Source of the DNA: Sorangium aterium
Lineage (GTDB): Bacteria; Myxococcota_A; Polyangia; Polyangiales; Polyangiaceae
Reading direction: 5' to 3'
Assembly: GCF_028368935.1 (NCBI RefSeq)
Contig: NZ_JAQNDK010000002.1
Coordinates: forward strand, 1,984,001-2,048,000
DNA length: 64,000 bases
A program made the position numbers and the translations under genes. Positions 25,651 through 34,713 of this stretch are shown one piece after another. The number at the start of each line of letters is the position of its first letter. The stretch's first letter is position 1. The notes beneath the pieces are model-generated. The model was not told the DNA's origin and searched no databases. It was given only the letters and a program-made list of their open reading frames with translations.

Positions 25651-27693
25651 TCACGACCGTAGTGGCACGCGCGTGAAATACCAGACGTCGAAGAGCACGA
25701 AGCCGAGCGCCGCCAGCGCCAGCACCCAGGTCCACTCGACGTGGGCGTCCGGCTGTCCCGCCGCGCTGGAGACGGCGACCTCGCCGCCCCCCTCCGCGAC
25801 GAGCGGCCTCGGCGTGAGATCGCTCTCGGCGACGCTCGTGAGGTTCGCCGGCACGACGACGGACCCGGCCTGCGGTCCCTGCCAGGCGAGGCGGTAGAAG
25901 CCGGCGCGGGGCGTCTCCGCGATCACCGCGACGCCTGCGCGCTGCGCTACCTCGATCCGCTCGCCTGCAGGGCCGGTGGCCTGGAGGTCCCGCGCGGTCG
26001 CGGGGACGCTCACGCGCAGCGGCTCGCCGGTGCGCGCGGGGCCTGTGATGCCGTGGGCGCGGTGGGCTCGCGCCTGCTCGATCAGGTTGCGCACGAAGAG
26101 CACGAAGGAGGCCTTGAGCGGCCAGTCGCTCTCGCCGACGTCGAAGCCGAGCAGCGTGCCTGTCCGCGAGGCGGTGGAGATGTCGGTCGCGATCGTGCCC
26201 TCCTGGGCGCGGATCAGCTCCTGCGTCGCCGCTTCCGGCTTGAGGGACGAGGCCACGCGGAGGTTCACGCCGTCCAGCGTCAGGAAGCGCAGCCGCGGAT
26301 CCGCCGTGTCCCACGACGTGAGCGTGGGGCGCTCGAGCGTCTGTCCGACGAGCGTGCCGGCGCAGCGCCCGGGCGGCGGGTTCACGATCAGCAGATCGCC
26401 CCCCGGAGGATCGGGCGGGCACGCGCCGTCGATCACGACGAACGTGTCGGGATCGAGCCCGGGCTTCCCGAGCAGATCCGCGAGCGCGCCCGAGGTCACC
26501 GAGGTCATCGGGTCGGACGCGAGCGCCCGCTCGAGCCAGACGGAGCCGCCGGAGGGCGCTCCCGGCTGCGCGCCCTGGGCGTCGCCGCCCTGGCCCGTGC
26601 CGGCCGACGCGAGGAACACCGGGAGCTTGTCGCCGGCCGGCACGCGCCCGTAGGCGACGTCGTCGAGCGGCATCGCGTCGCGCGGCGAGAGCTCGAAGAC
26701 GAGCCCCTTGCGGTAGTCGCCGGGCGACGGGCGGAACGTGACGACGACCGGGAGGCGCTCGCCCGGCTTGACCAGCACCCGCCGCGAGCCGAGCACGTCC
26801 GACGCGTTGTCCTGCCGCATCGTCACGTACACGTCGCGCGGCTGCGCCCCGAAGTTCGCGACCACGAGGAAGGCCTGCACCTCCTCGCGCTGCTCCGATC
26901 GCGCGCCGTCCGCGCCGCTCGCGCCGCTCACGTCAACGGCTGCGCTCCCGGAGCGCACGTCGACGCGGACGATGGCGGCGTTGTCGACCGGAGCACCCAC
27001 GGTGATGACCTCCACCGGCAGCGACGCGCCGCGCAGCGAGGCGGGGCGGGCGAGGTTGCCGTCGGTGATCGCGACGACCCGGCGGGCGCCGCCGAGCTGG
27101 CGGAGCCGGTCGATCCCGAGCGCCACCGCGGCCCCGAGATCGCCCTCGACGTCGCGCGCCGCGATGGGGTCGATCGCCGCCTTGAGCCGGACGAGATCGC
27201 GATCGAGCGCCGCGACGAGGCGCGCGTCGCGCCCCGCCTCGACGATCAGCGCGTCGCTGCCCGGGGCGAGGCCGGAGAGGAGGTCCCTGGCGAGCTGCTT
27301 CGCGAGCTCGATGCGCGTCGTCGCCTCGCCGGCCGGCCCTCGAGCGGCCGCGGACATCGAGGCGCTCGTGTCGAGGACGATCGCCACGTGATCGCCGGTG
27401 AGCTCGCGCCCACGCGAGGCGGGGCGGGCGAGCGCGAGCGCGAGGAGCGCGAGCGCGAGCGCCTGCAGGACGAGCGGCAGCTGCGCGATGAGCTTCCTGA
27501 ACGGCGCGCGCGCCATGAGGTCGCGCTGCGCGGCGGCCCAGAGCCACGTCGAGGGGACGCGCCGGCGGCTCCGCTTGATCTTGAGGATGTAGAGCAGGAC
27601 GAGCGGGCCGAGCAGCGCGAGCAGCCACAGGCCGCCGGGCGAGAGCAGCGCGAGCGGAGCGCCCGCGGAGGCCTGTGCGAGCGGGGCGGCCAC
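25651..27693 (-). CDS. BatA-domain and VWA-domain membrane protein
   Basis: 680 residues. The N-terminal BatA region (residues ~20-95) has two membrane segments (GLWLLALLGPLVLLYILKIK and LVLQALALALLALALA) bracketing a basic loop with RRVPSTWLW, typical of aerotolerance-type proteins. VWA follows (~100-260) with MIDAS Asp108 in IVLDTSASM and VVAITDGN. A long extracytoplasmic part leads to a final membrane helix (~660). The GTG start at 27693 lies 1 nt after the DUF58 gene stop, with GAGGGG about 10 nt upstream, so the two form an operon. The usual MoxR-type AAA ATPase partner is not in the window. Confidence 0.9.
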   Translation of the reverse strand: MAAPLAQASAGAPLALLSPGGLWLLALLGPLVLLYILKIKRSRRRVPSTWLWAAAQRDLMARAPFRKLIAQLPLVLQALALALLALALARPASRGRELTGDHVAIVLDTSASMSAAARGPAGEATTRIELAKQLARDLLSGLAPGSDALIVEAGRDARLVAALDRDLVRLKAAIDPIAARDVEGDLGAAVALGIDRLRQLGGARRVVAITDGNLARPASLRGASLPVEVITVGAPVDNAAIVRVDVRSGSAAVDVSGASGADGARSEQREEVQAFLVVANFGAQPRDVYVTMRQDNASDVLGSRRVLVKPGERLPVVVTFRPSPGDYRKGLVFELSPRDAMPLDDVAYGRVPAGDKLPVFLASAGTGQGGDAQGAQPGAPSGGSVWLERALASDPMTSVTSGALADLLGKPGLDPDTFVVIDGACPPDPPGGDLLIVNPPPGRCAGTLVGQTLERPTLTSWDTADPRLRFLTLDGVNLRVASSLKPEAATQELIRAQEGTIATDISTASRTGTLLGFDVGESDWPLKASFVLFVRNLIEQARAHRAHGITGPARTGEPLRVSVPATARDLQATGPAGERIEVAQRAGVAVIAETPRAGFYRLAWQGPQAGSVVVPANLTSVAESDLTPRPLVAEGGGEVAVSSAAGQPDAHVEWTWVLALAALGFVLFDVWYFTRVPLRS

Positions 27694-27694
27694 G

Positions 27695-28582
27695 TCAGTC
27701 GACGCCCCTCGCGACGAAGCGGCGGACGGCGCCCTCGAGCGGCTCGTCGCTCCGCGCGCGCACGTACGTCGCGCCGTGGCGGCGGGCGAAGGCGCGCAGC
27801 GCCTCGCACAGGCCGGCGAAGCGGGCCGCGTAGGCGGCGAGGGCCGCGGCGTCCAGGGTCACGTCGACGAGCGCCCCGGTCTCGGCGTCCTCGAGCGTCA
27901 GGTCGCCCTCGAAGCTCGGCTCGAGCTCGTCGGCGGCGACGACCTGGAGGGCCGCGACGTCGTGGCCGGCCTGCGCCGCGCGCCCGAGCGCGGCGGTGAC
28001 CGGGCCGGGGTCGAAGAAGTCGGAGACGACGCAGAGGAGGCCTGGCCGAGCGCTCTGCCGCACGACGGCGTCGATGGCGCGCGCGAGGTGCGTCCCGCCG
28101 GAGGCCCTCACGCCGTCGAGGGCGCGGAGGAGCGCGGCGAGCCCTGCGCGCCCGCGCACCGGCGCGTGCTCGCGGGCGATGCCGTCGCCCGCCACGAAGA
28201 GCTGCGCGCGCTCGGAGCGCGCGAGCGACATGTACCCGATCGCCGCCGCGAGCCGGCGGGCCGCGTCGAGCTTCGTCGGCTCCCCGAAGTCGAGGGACGC
28301 CGACGCGTCGCAGACGATGCGGGCGATGACGTCCTCCTCGGCGCAGAACAGCTTGAGCACCGGCTCCCCGGTGCGGGCGTAGGCGGCCCAGTCGATCCGC
28401 CGCATGTCGTCGCCGGGCGCGTACGCCCGGTGCTCCTTGAACTCGGCCGAGCCGCCGCGGCGCCGCGCGAGGTGCTCGCCGGCGCCGCCGGAGCGAGCGC
28501 GGATCTCGAGCCGCCGCTGGAGCACCTCGAGCTCGCGGACGAAGCTCGCGCCGAGGAGCGGCCCGGGGGACGAGGGGAGCAT
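27695..28582 (-). CDS. DUF58-domain protein
   Basis: 295 residues. The DUF58 signature is complete at ~52-82: HRAYAPGDDMRRIDWAAYAR followed by TGEPVLKLF, and further on VCDASASLDFG (a degenerate VWA-like MIDAS). DUF58 proteins occur with MoxR ATPases and BatA/VWA membrane proteins in operons thought to mature or assemble envelope or metal-bound complexes. Here the BatA-like gene follows 1 nt downstream. The ATG at 28582 begins the recognised domain; the upstream in-frame extension is low complexity. Confidence 0.92.
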   Translation of the reverse strand: MLPSSPGPLLGASFVRELEVLQRRLEIRARSGGAGEHLARRRGGSAEFKEHRAYAPGDDMRRIDWAAYARTGEPVLKLFCAEEDVIARIVCDASASLDFGEPTKLDAARRLAAAIGYMSLARSERAQLFVAGDGIAREHAPVRGRAGLAALLRALDGVRASGGTHLARAIDAVVRQSARPGLLCVVSDFFDPGPVTAALGRAAQAGHDVAALQVVAADELEPSFEGDLTLEDAETGALVDVTLDAAALAAYAARFAGLCEALRAFARRHGATYVRARSDEPLEGAVRRFVARGVD

Positions 28583-28934
28583 CGAGAGGAGTAGACATCG
28601 GCGCGGGCGGCGGTGCCAGCGGGGTCGCGGACGAGCGGCGGCCCGCGCTCCGTCAGGGGCGCCGGCCGCGCCCGGCCCGCGCTCGGCGGGGGTGCCGGCC
28701 GCGCCCGGTCCGCGGTCGCCGTGGTCGCTCCGCGCGCCGAGACAGACCGCCACGGTGGGGCAGAGCACCCCGTTCGCGCTCGGCGTGGCCGACAGGACCC
28801 CCGTCCGCAGGCGCGCCGCTGCGCCGTGGCTCGCTTTATGCGAGCCAGCGCGGTGGTTCAGCTGTCTGTGCGCCGGCCCGGCCCGCAGAGCCGCCGAGCG
28901 CCCCGTACCGATGTGTCACCCGAAAGGAGGCACC
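28583..28934. other. Divergent promoter region, DUF58 operon and alcohol dehydrogenase
   Basis: About 350 nt with no gene. A 15-nt direct repeat GCCGGCCGCGCCCGG occurs at 28661-28675 and 28694-28708 (33-nt period). AAAGGAGG at 28923-28930 is the ribosome binding site for the dehydrogenase. No recognisable promoter hexamers. Confidence 0.5.
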
Positions 28935-30092
28935 GTGAAGGCCCTGGTTTTCCACAAACCTTCGGACGTCCGCATCGAGGACGTCCCGGATCCCCGGATC
29001 GAGGAGCCCACCGACGTCATCGTGCGCGTCACCGCGACAGCGATCTGCGGCTCGGATCTGCACATCTACAACGGCTTCTTCCCCCAGGCGAAGCCCATGG
29101 TGCTTGGCCATGAGTTCATGGGCGTCGTCGAGGAGGTCGGCCCGCAGGTCACGAAGCTGCGGAAGGGCGACAGGGTCGTTGTCCCGTTCCCCATCGCGTG
29201 CGGGCGTTGCTTCTTCTGTCAGGCGGAGCTGCCCGGCCATTGCGAGAGCTCCAATCCCAAGCACTACGGACCCGAGGGCGGCACCCTCGAGGGCAAGGGC
29301 GGCGCTCTCTTCGGGTACACGGACCTCTACGGCGGTTACAACGGGGGGCAGGCCGAGTACGTGCGCGTCCCTTACGCCGACGTCGGACCACGGAAGGTGC
29401 CTGAGCGCCTCACCGACGAGGAGGTCCTGTTCACGACCGACATCCTCCCCACCGGGTGGACGGCGATCGAGTGGGCCGAGCTCAAGGGTGGAGAGACGGT
29501 CGCCGTGTTCGGATGCGGGCCTGTCGGCCTCGCGACCATGAAATGCGCATGGCTCCGCGGCGCGGCGCGCGTCATCGGCGTCGATCGGGAAGAGTACCGC
29601 CTGACGAAGGCCCGCGAGATCGCCAAGGCCGAGACCGTCAACGTCGACAAGGTCGACGCCGTCGAGGCGATCCGCGCGATGACGGGCGGGCGAGGCGCGG
29701 ACGTGTGCGTCGACGCGGTCGGGATGGAGGCCCACCGCGGCCTCCTCGAGAAGGCCTCCAGCGCCCTTCACGGCCAGGTCGGGACGATATCGGCCCTCCG
29801 GCTCGCCCTGAGCGCCGTGCGCCGGGGCGGGGTCGTGCCGGTCGTGGGGGTCTACGGCGTGCCCTACGACAACTTCCCGCTGGGCCAGATCTTCGACAAG
29901 GGCCTGAGGCTCCAAGCCGGCCAGGCGCCGGCGCACAACTACATCGACCGGATCCTCAAGCACATCGAGGACGGTCACCTCCGGGCGGACGACATCATCA
30001 CCCACCGCCTGCCGCTCTCGCGCGCCCCGCAAGGCTACGAGATCTTCAACAAGAAGCTCGACGACTGCGTCAAGGTCGTCCTCAAGCCCTGA
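28935..30092 (+). CDS. Zinc-dependent alcohol dehydrogenase (formaldehyde/threonine dehydrogenase-like)
   Basis: 385 residues, medium-chain dehydrogenase fold. The catalytic zinc site starts at ICGSDLH (Cys ~38) with GHEFMGVVEEVG. The structural zinc loop has four Cys (CGRCFFCQAELPGHC). The NAD-binding motif is FGCGPVGL (~194-201). The long insert after the structural zinc loop (GPEGGTLEGKGGALFGYTDL) is typical of glutathione-independent formaldehyde dehydrogenase-like members, which use NAD to oxidise alcohols or aldehydes. Substrate is not decidable here. The GTG start has AAAGGAGG 4 nt upstream. Followed by a strong hairpin, so likely monocistronic. Confidence 0.93.
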   Translation: MKALVFHKPSDVRIEDVPDPRIEEPTDVIVRVTATAICGSDLHIYNGFFPQAKPMVLGHEFMGVVEEVGPQVTKLRKGDRVVVPFPIACGRCFFCQAELPGHCESSNPKHYGPEGGTLEGKGGALFGYTDLYGGYNGGQAEYVRVPYADVGPRKVPERLTDEEVLFTTDILPTGWTAIEWAELKGGETVAVFGCGPVGLATMKCAWLRGAARVIGVDREEYRLTKAREIAKAETVNVDKVDAVEAIRAMTGGRGADVCVDAVGMEAHRGLLEKASSALHGQVGTISALRLALSAVRRGGVVPVVGVYGVPYDNFPLGQIFDKGLRLQAGQAPAHNYIDRILKHIEDGHLRADDIITHRLPLSRAPQGYEIFNKKLDDCVKVVLKP

Positions 30093-30265
30093 CGGAGGGC
30101 GCAGATCGCCCCCTCCGGCGCTCGTCCGGCGCGCCGTCATACGGCCTCTGTCCTTCGAACACCGCCATCACGGCCCCTCGTCGGAGCCCGATGCGCCGCC
30201 GGCCGATCCGGCGCTCGGGAGCGGCCCACGCGCTCGGGCGGCGCGAACGCGCGAACCATGGCCCG

Positions 30266-30308
30266 CCGCGCGCCCCTGACGCCTGACACCGGCGTCAGGG
30301 GCGCGCGG
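30266..30308 (+). terminator. Very strong hairpin downstream of the dehydrogenase
   Basis: An 18-bp perfect stem (30266-30283 and 30291-30308) with the 7-nt loop TGACACC. It lies ~170 nt after the dehydrogenase stop and 140 nt before the next gene. There is no T-run directly after, but an AT-rich stretch (TAATTTATTGAATTCATG) begins 13 nt later. Terminator is most likely; an insulator or cruciform site is possible. Confidence 0.6.
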
Positions 30309-30449
30309 CCGCGGTGCTGTGTAATTTATTGAATTCATGTTGGTTTGTTCAGGGTATGGCGCTTGCTTGGCGCCGGACCTCGGCGAGCGCCTCGCTCGCT
30401 TGCTTGGCCACCCGCGATGGCCTCTGATCGCACGGAGGGAGAGCTCCCG
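30309..30449 (+). promoter_or_regulatory. AT-rich leader upstream of a four-gene exported-protein row
   Basis: The stretch 30320-30350 is markedly AT-rich for this genome and is the best promoter candidate for the genes at 30450-33589. I could not assign -35/-10 hexamers. CGGAGGGAG at 30434-30442 precedes the ATG at 30450. Confidence 0.35.
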
Positions 30450-32012
30450 ATGGCTCGAGATCTGCGCTCAACTCGAACGCTCCTTCACCCCTTGTGGTTG
30501 GGAGCCCTGGCGCTCCTCGTCCTCAACGATCACGCCCTCAAGGGCTCCGGCCTGCTCCCCGGGTGGTTGACCGGGAAGCTCAGCGACTTCGCTGGGCTCC
30601 TTGTCGCGCCCGCGGTCCTCGCCTCGCTGCTCCGCGTGACCTCACGCCGCGGGTTCCTCGGCGCGCACCTCGTCGTCGGCGTGGTCTTCTCGGCCATCAA
30701 GCTCGCTCCGGAGGCCGCCCGCGCGGTCGAGGGGCTCATGGCGCTCACGCCGCTCCCGTGGCGGATCACCGTCGACCCGACGGACCTCATCGCGCTGCCG
30801 GTCCTCCTCGCCTCGTACCGCGTGCTCGGCGAGGCGATGGCGCGGCCGGAGCCCGCGCGCCCGGTCGCCCACCGCCTTGCGCTGATGGCCGGCGGCCTGT
30901 CCTGCGTGGCCACGAGCTACGATCCGCCTCCGTGCGGCGAGGCCGAGGGGTGCATGCCGCCGCAGCCGCAGGAGCTCGCGTCGCTCGTGATCGGCAACAC
31001 GACCGGGACCGAGCAGCTCATCCGCGTGCGGCGCCTCCGGGAGTCGGTGCGGGTCGACTGCGGCGTCGTGCTCGACGACCCGACGGGCGCCCTCTCGCGC
31101 GATCTGTTCGCGAACGCCGAGATCTGGCTCATCGCGCCCGGCCGCGCGCTCCCGCTCGGCAACGCGGGGTGTGACGCCTACCTCATCGACGCCGACGGGC
31201 TGCCGCTCACGCTCCTCGCCTGGTCCGCGACGGACTTTCCCGAGCAGCTGCTCGTCACGTCGACGGAGAACCCGCGGCCGGATCGGATGATCGTCCTGCA
31301 GCGCGCCGGGGCCAGGCTCGCGCTTGCCGAGCACCCGGCGGTGTTCCCGGCGCCGCCGCTCGAGACGCCGTCGCCCGCGAGCGCGTGCGGCGTCCACGCC
31401 ACGGGGAGCGGGCTCGACTGGACCATGCCCGTCCCCGGGGCGGGGGTCCTCACCGGCGTGACATCGTCTCCGGACGGCTGTCATGCCCTCACGCTCGAGC
31501 GCGGCGAGACGTTCTTCCTCTGCGCTCCTGCCGAGGCGATCCCGTTCAGCGAAGGCGACGTCCTCCGCGTGAGCTCCGTCGCGATCGACCGCGGCAGCTA
31601 CCCGGAGCTCCCGCGGGACCAGCTCGCCTTCGCGCGCGGCATCCACATCGAGAGCGCGACGCACGCCGTGCTCGCGCTGCGGGGCAACGTGCTCGCCCGC
31701 TGGTCGATGGTCGGCCGGCAGCCCGCCGCCGATTTCTCGGCCGATCTCTCGCCGCTCGCGGGCTGCGACGCGTTCCACGACGCGTGCGGAAGCCTCGTCG
31801 CGCCGCTCGAGGCGTCGCTCCTCGGCGAGGGGGTCTCCGGGGTCGCCTCGCTGCGGCCGGGTGAGAGCGCGGAGCTCGCCGAGGGCGCTGGCGCGCTCTT
31901 CCTCGTGCGCGCCGACGACATGCCCGTGCGTGACGCGGAGTGCTTCACCGTTCCCATCGATCAACCCCGCCTGCTCGAGTCGGTCTTGGTCGCCGCCACC
32001 GCGGCGCCGTAG
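30450..32012 (+). CDS. Uncharacterised membrane-anchored protein with large extracytoplasmic part
   Basis: 520 residues. The N-terminal third has about four membrane segments: LHPLWLGALALLVLNDHA, FAGLLVAPAVLASLLRV, FLGAHLVVGVVFSAIKLA, DLIALPVLLASYRVLGE. A conserved-looking GWLTGKLSDFAG precedes the second. After ~160 comes a soluble domain with several Cys (CGEAEGCM, CGVVLDD, CDAF..ACGS) suggestive of disulfides and an extracytoplasmic location. No family recognised. The ATG at 30450 follows CGGAGGGAG; ATG 30417 is an alternative. The stop is 11 nt before the next gene, which has AGGAGG in the gap, so the two are an operon. Confidence 0.75.
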   Translation: MARDLRSTRTLLHPLWLGALALLVLNDHALKGSGLLPGWLTGKLSDFAGLLVAPAVLASLLRVTSRRGFLGAHLVVGVVFSAIKLAPEAARAVEGLMALTPLPWRITVDPTDLIALPVLLASYRVLGEAMARPEPARPVAHRLALMAGGLSCVATSYDPPPCGEAEGCMPPQPQELASLVIGNTTGTEQLIRVRRLRESVRVDCGVVLDDPTGALSRDLFANAEIWLIAPGRALPLGNAGCDAYLIDADGLPLTLLAWSATDFPEQLLVTSTENPRPDRMIVLQRAGARLALAEHPAVFPAPPLETPSPASACGVHATGSGLDWTMPVPGAGVLTGVTSSPDGCHALTLERGETFFLCAPAEAIPFSEGDVLRVSSVAIDRGSYPELPRDQLAFARGIHIESATHAVLALRGNVLARWSMVGRQPAADFSADLSPLAGCDAFHDACGSLVAPLEASLLGEGVSGVASLRPGESAELAEGAGALFLVRADDMPVRDAECFTVPIDQPRLLESVLVAATAAP

Positions 32013-32023
32013 GAGGTCACGCC

Positions 32024-33589
32024 ATGAAGCTCCGCATCCATGATGTCCTCGCGCTCAGCGCCGCCGCCGCGCTCGGCGCGGCCGGCTGCGCCGATTCCGG
32101 TGACGCTCGGGGCAGCGTCGCCGCACCGACGGATCCCCCGGGCAGCGTGGGCGTCTCCCAGGGGGGCGCGCAGGATTTCGGCCTGTTCCGGCAGATCCTC
32201 GAGGACGGCGAGATCCCCGGGCCGGACACGCTCGACGACGTCGGCTTCTTTGCCGAGCACAAGCTCGATTACCCGGCAGCGACCTGCGGCGAGGACGTGT
32301 GCATGCACGGGCTGCTCGGGATCATGGGCAACATGATCAGCGGCTCGCCCTGCACGCTCATCCAGATCGGGATGAACTCGCCCGTGGATCTCGGCGCGAT
32401 CGAGCGGCCGCCGCTGCACCTCGTCATCGCCGTCGACACGAGCGGCTCGATGCAAGGCGACCCCATCGCCTACGTCAGGGCGGGGCTCGTCGAGATGATC
32501 GACGCCCTCCAGCCGACCGACCGGATCTCGCTCGTCCGGTACTCGGACGCGGCCGAGGTCGTCCTCGAGCAGGCCGAGGGCTCGGACAGGGAGGCGCTCA
32601 CAGAGGCGTTCGAGGGCCTGACCGCGCAGGGGTCGACCAACCTGTACGAGGGGCTCTTCACGGCGTATGCGCTCGCCGAGCGGCACCTCGATCCGGCCTG
32701 GCAGAACCGCGTGATCTTCCTTTCCGACGGCGTGGCTACGGCGGGGCTCACGTCGCCTCAGCGGCTCGTGTCGCTCGCGGCCGGGTACGCGGAGAAGGGG
32801 ATCGGCCTCACGGCCGTCGGCGTCGGGGCCGAGTTCGACGTCGACGCGATGCGCGGGATCAGCGAGGTCGGCGCGGGCAACTTCTACTTCCTCGAGGACC
32901 CGAAGGCGGTGGAGGAGGTCTTCGCCGAGGAGGTGAAGACGTTCCTCGTGCCCCTGGCGCTCGACGTGGAGCTCGACGTCGCCGTGGGCGACGGCTACGT
33001 CGTGCGCGGCGCGTACGGCACGAACGGCTGGCAGGGCGGCGAGCGCGGCGGCGCCGTGCACATCCCGAGCCTCTTCCTCGCCGGCCGGACGAGCGCCGCG
33101 GAGCCCGTCGGCTCCGGCCGGCGCGGCGGCGGAGGCGCCATCCTGCTCGAGCTCGTGCCGAAGCCCGACCAGCGAGGCGTCGAGGAGCCGCGCGCCGTGG
33201 GCAGCCTCGCGCTGTCGTGGCGGCACCCGCTGACGGGCGAGGCGCACGCGCAGGAGGTCGACATCGAGGCGCCGAGCGCGCCCGACGCGCCGCCGGAGGC
33301 CGGCTATTTCTCCGGCGACACCGTCGAGAAGGGCTTCGTGATGCTGAACCTCTTCGCCGGGCTCAAGCTCGCCGCCCAGCTCGCCGCGGACGCCGACCCC
33401 CGCACCGCGCGGCGCACGCTCGAGGCGCTGCGGCCGAACGTCGAGGCGTGGCTCGCGGATCATCCGGACCCCGACGTCGAGGACGACCTGCGCTACGTCG
33501 ATCTGTTCATCGAGAACCTCATCAGGGCGGAGGCGAACGTGCAGCCCTACACGCCGGCGGATCCGCCGAACCCCTGGCCCGCGGACTGA
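32024..33589 (+). CDS. VWA-domain lipoprotein
   Basis: 521 residues. The signal peptide ends in lipobox LGAAGC|AD, so it is a lipid-anchored envelope protein. The VWA domain (~130-310) has an intact MIDAS: VIAVDTSGSMQG, the Thr/Ser in GSTNLYEGL, and VIFLSDGVATAGL. A beta-rich domain of VIT/TIGR-like type and a helical C-terminus (AAQLAADADPRTARRTLEAL) follow. Proteins of this layout resemble YfbK-like VWA proteins and inter-alpha-trypsin-inhibitor-type adhesins. AGGAGG lies 7 nt before the ATG and overlaps the end of the upstream membrane-protein gene, so they are co-transcribed. Confidence 0.92.
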   Translation: MKLRIHDVLALSAAAALGAAGCADSGDARGSVAAPTDPPGSVGVSQGGAQDFGLFRQILEDGEIPGPDTLDDVGFFAEHKLDYPAATCGEDVCMHGLLGIMGNMISGSPCTLIQIGMNSPVDLGAIERPPLHLVIAVDTSGSMQGDPIAYVRAGLVEMIDALQPTDRISLVRYSDAAEVVLEQAEGSDREALTEAFEGLTAQGSTNLYEGLFTAYALAERHLDPAWQNRVIFLSDGVATAGLTSPQRLVSLAAGYAEKGIGLTAVGVGAEFDVDAMRGISEVGAGNFYFLEDPKAVEEVFAEEVKTFLVPLALDVELDVAVGDGYVVRGAYGTNGWQGGERGGAVHIPSLFLAGRTSAAEPVGSGRRGGGGAILLELVPKPDQRGVEEPRAVGSLALSWRHPLTGEAHAQEVDIEAPSAPDAPPEAGYFSGDTVEKGFVMLNLFAGLKLAAQLAADADPRTARRTLEALRPNVEAWLADHPDPDVEDDLRYVDLFIENLIRAEANVQPYTPADPPNPWPAD

Positions 33590-33845
33590 GCCCCGAGCGC
33601 CCGTCGCGCCGGCGGACGAAAACGACGCTGGCGCCGCGCCCGTGGCCCCCCTTTCACATCGAGCTCCCTCAACACGCGTCTCGACGTCTCCACGTCTCCA
33701 CATGCGGCCGGCGTGCCCGCGTGCCCGCGTACCCCACAACGCATCCCGTGCGGCGCAAACGTGCGCCGCGGAGATGTCGCTTCCTCGCGGCAATCGCCTT
33801 GTGTAGGATCGAATTTTCGCGGCCGTCGAGGAGGAGAGTGCGCCT
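33590..33845. other. Gap before the Cys-rich protein gene
   Basis: 256 nt. It contains short direct repeats (CGTCTCGACGTCTCCACGTC and CGTGCCCGCGTGCCCGCGTA). No gene is supported. GAGGAGAG at 33830-33837 is the probable ribosome binding site for the next gene. Confidence 0.4.
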
Positions 33846-34703
33846 ATGCGAAGATCCATGTTGTTCGGGTTGGCGAGCATCACCGTCTGTCTCACGGCCG
33901 CTCTTCCGGCGAGCGCGGGTGTCCCGGAGTGCGGCAACATTCGCTTCGAGGGCCTGTCGAACTGCGAAGTGCGCGTCACGGGCGAGTGCTCCGCGGGCTG
34001 CAGCGAGCTCGGGATCTACAAGACAGCGTGCGCCACGAAGCTCGTGCAAGTCTGCAAGACGGAGTGCACCCTCTCGGCGGACGCGGGCTGTACGGACAGC
34101 TGCACCGAGCAGTGCAGCGGTGAATGTGACCGCGGCGTCGCGATCACCTGCTCCCACAACTGCTTCAAAGAGTGCACCACCACGCGGGACGTCGAGTGCT
34201 CCGGCGCCGTCGATGCCGTCCAGTGCGCCGCCACGTGGGACGCGAACTGCGACAGCGAGTGCGACGCGCAGTGCGTGACGGTGGACGGCGACTGCTACCA
34301 GCACTGCATCGAGTGCTGCGGCGGCTCGTGCACGGCCGACGCGAACATGGACTGCCAGACCACGTGTCAGAATGAGGAGTTCGAGGACTGCGAGCACGAG
34401 TTCCGCGCGAACTGCGATGCTTCCTGCAGCGGCGACGGCGCGCTCTTCTGCAATGGGAAGTACATCATCTCCGGATCGCAGATCCCCGCGTGCGTGAACG
34501 CGCTGCTCGCGCAGGGCGTCAGCGTGGAGGCCGAGGCGGAGGTCACCATCGGTCCAGATGGCATCGACGGGAACCTCTCCGCCGGCATGTGCGCCTTCAG
34601 GCCTGCGAGCAAGGCCTCCCTCGCCGCGCCGTTCGCCGCGCTCGCGGCCGTGGCCGGCTGGCTCGCGCGGCGCCGCAAGCGTTCATCCCACACGTCGAGC
34701 TGA
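33846..34703 (+). CDS. Secreted Cys-rich protein with C-terminal membrane/Arg sorting tail
   Basis: 285 residues. The signal peptide MRRSMLFGLASITVCLTAAL ends PASA|GV. The mature part holds about 32 Cys in ~225 residues, largely in C-x3-C runs (CTDSCTEQCSGEC, CDSECDAQC, CIECCGGSC), implying extensive disulfides or metal binding outside the cell. A less Cys-rich segment (~205-245) leads to a C-terminal Cys, a hydrophobic helix (SLAAPFAALAAVAGWLA) and RRRKR, which resembles the MYXO-CTERM type surface-sorting signal although spacing is atypical. No known family is recognised. The lipoprotein gene follows 10 nt downstream. Confidence 0.82.
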   Translation: MRRSMLFGLASITVCLTAALPASAGVPECGNIRFEGLSNCEVRVTGECSAGCSELGIYKTACATKLVQVCKTECTLSADAGCTDSCTEQCSGECDRGVAITCSHNCFKECTTTRDVECSGAVDAVQCAATWDANCDSECDAQCVTVDGDCYQHCIECCGGSCTADANMDCQTTCQNEEFEDCEHEFRANCDASCSGDGALFCNGKYIISGSQIPACVNALLAQGVSVEAEAEVTIGPDGIDGNLSAGMCAFRPASKASLAAPFAALAAVAGWLARRRKRSSHTSS

Positions 34704-34713
34704 TCGACCCCAG

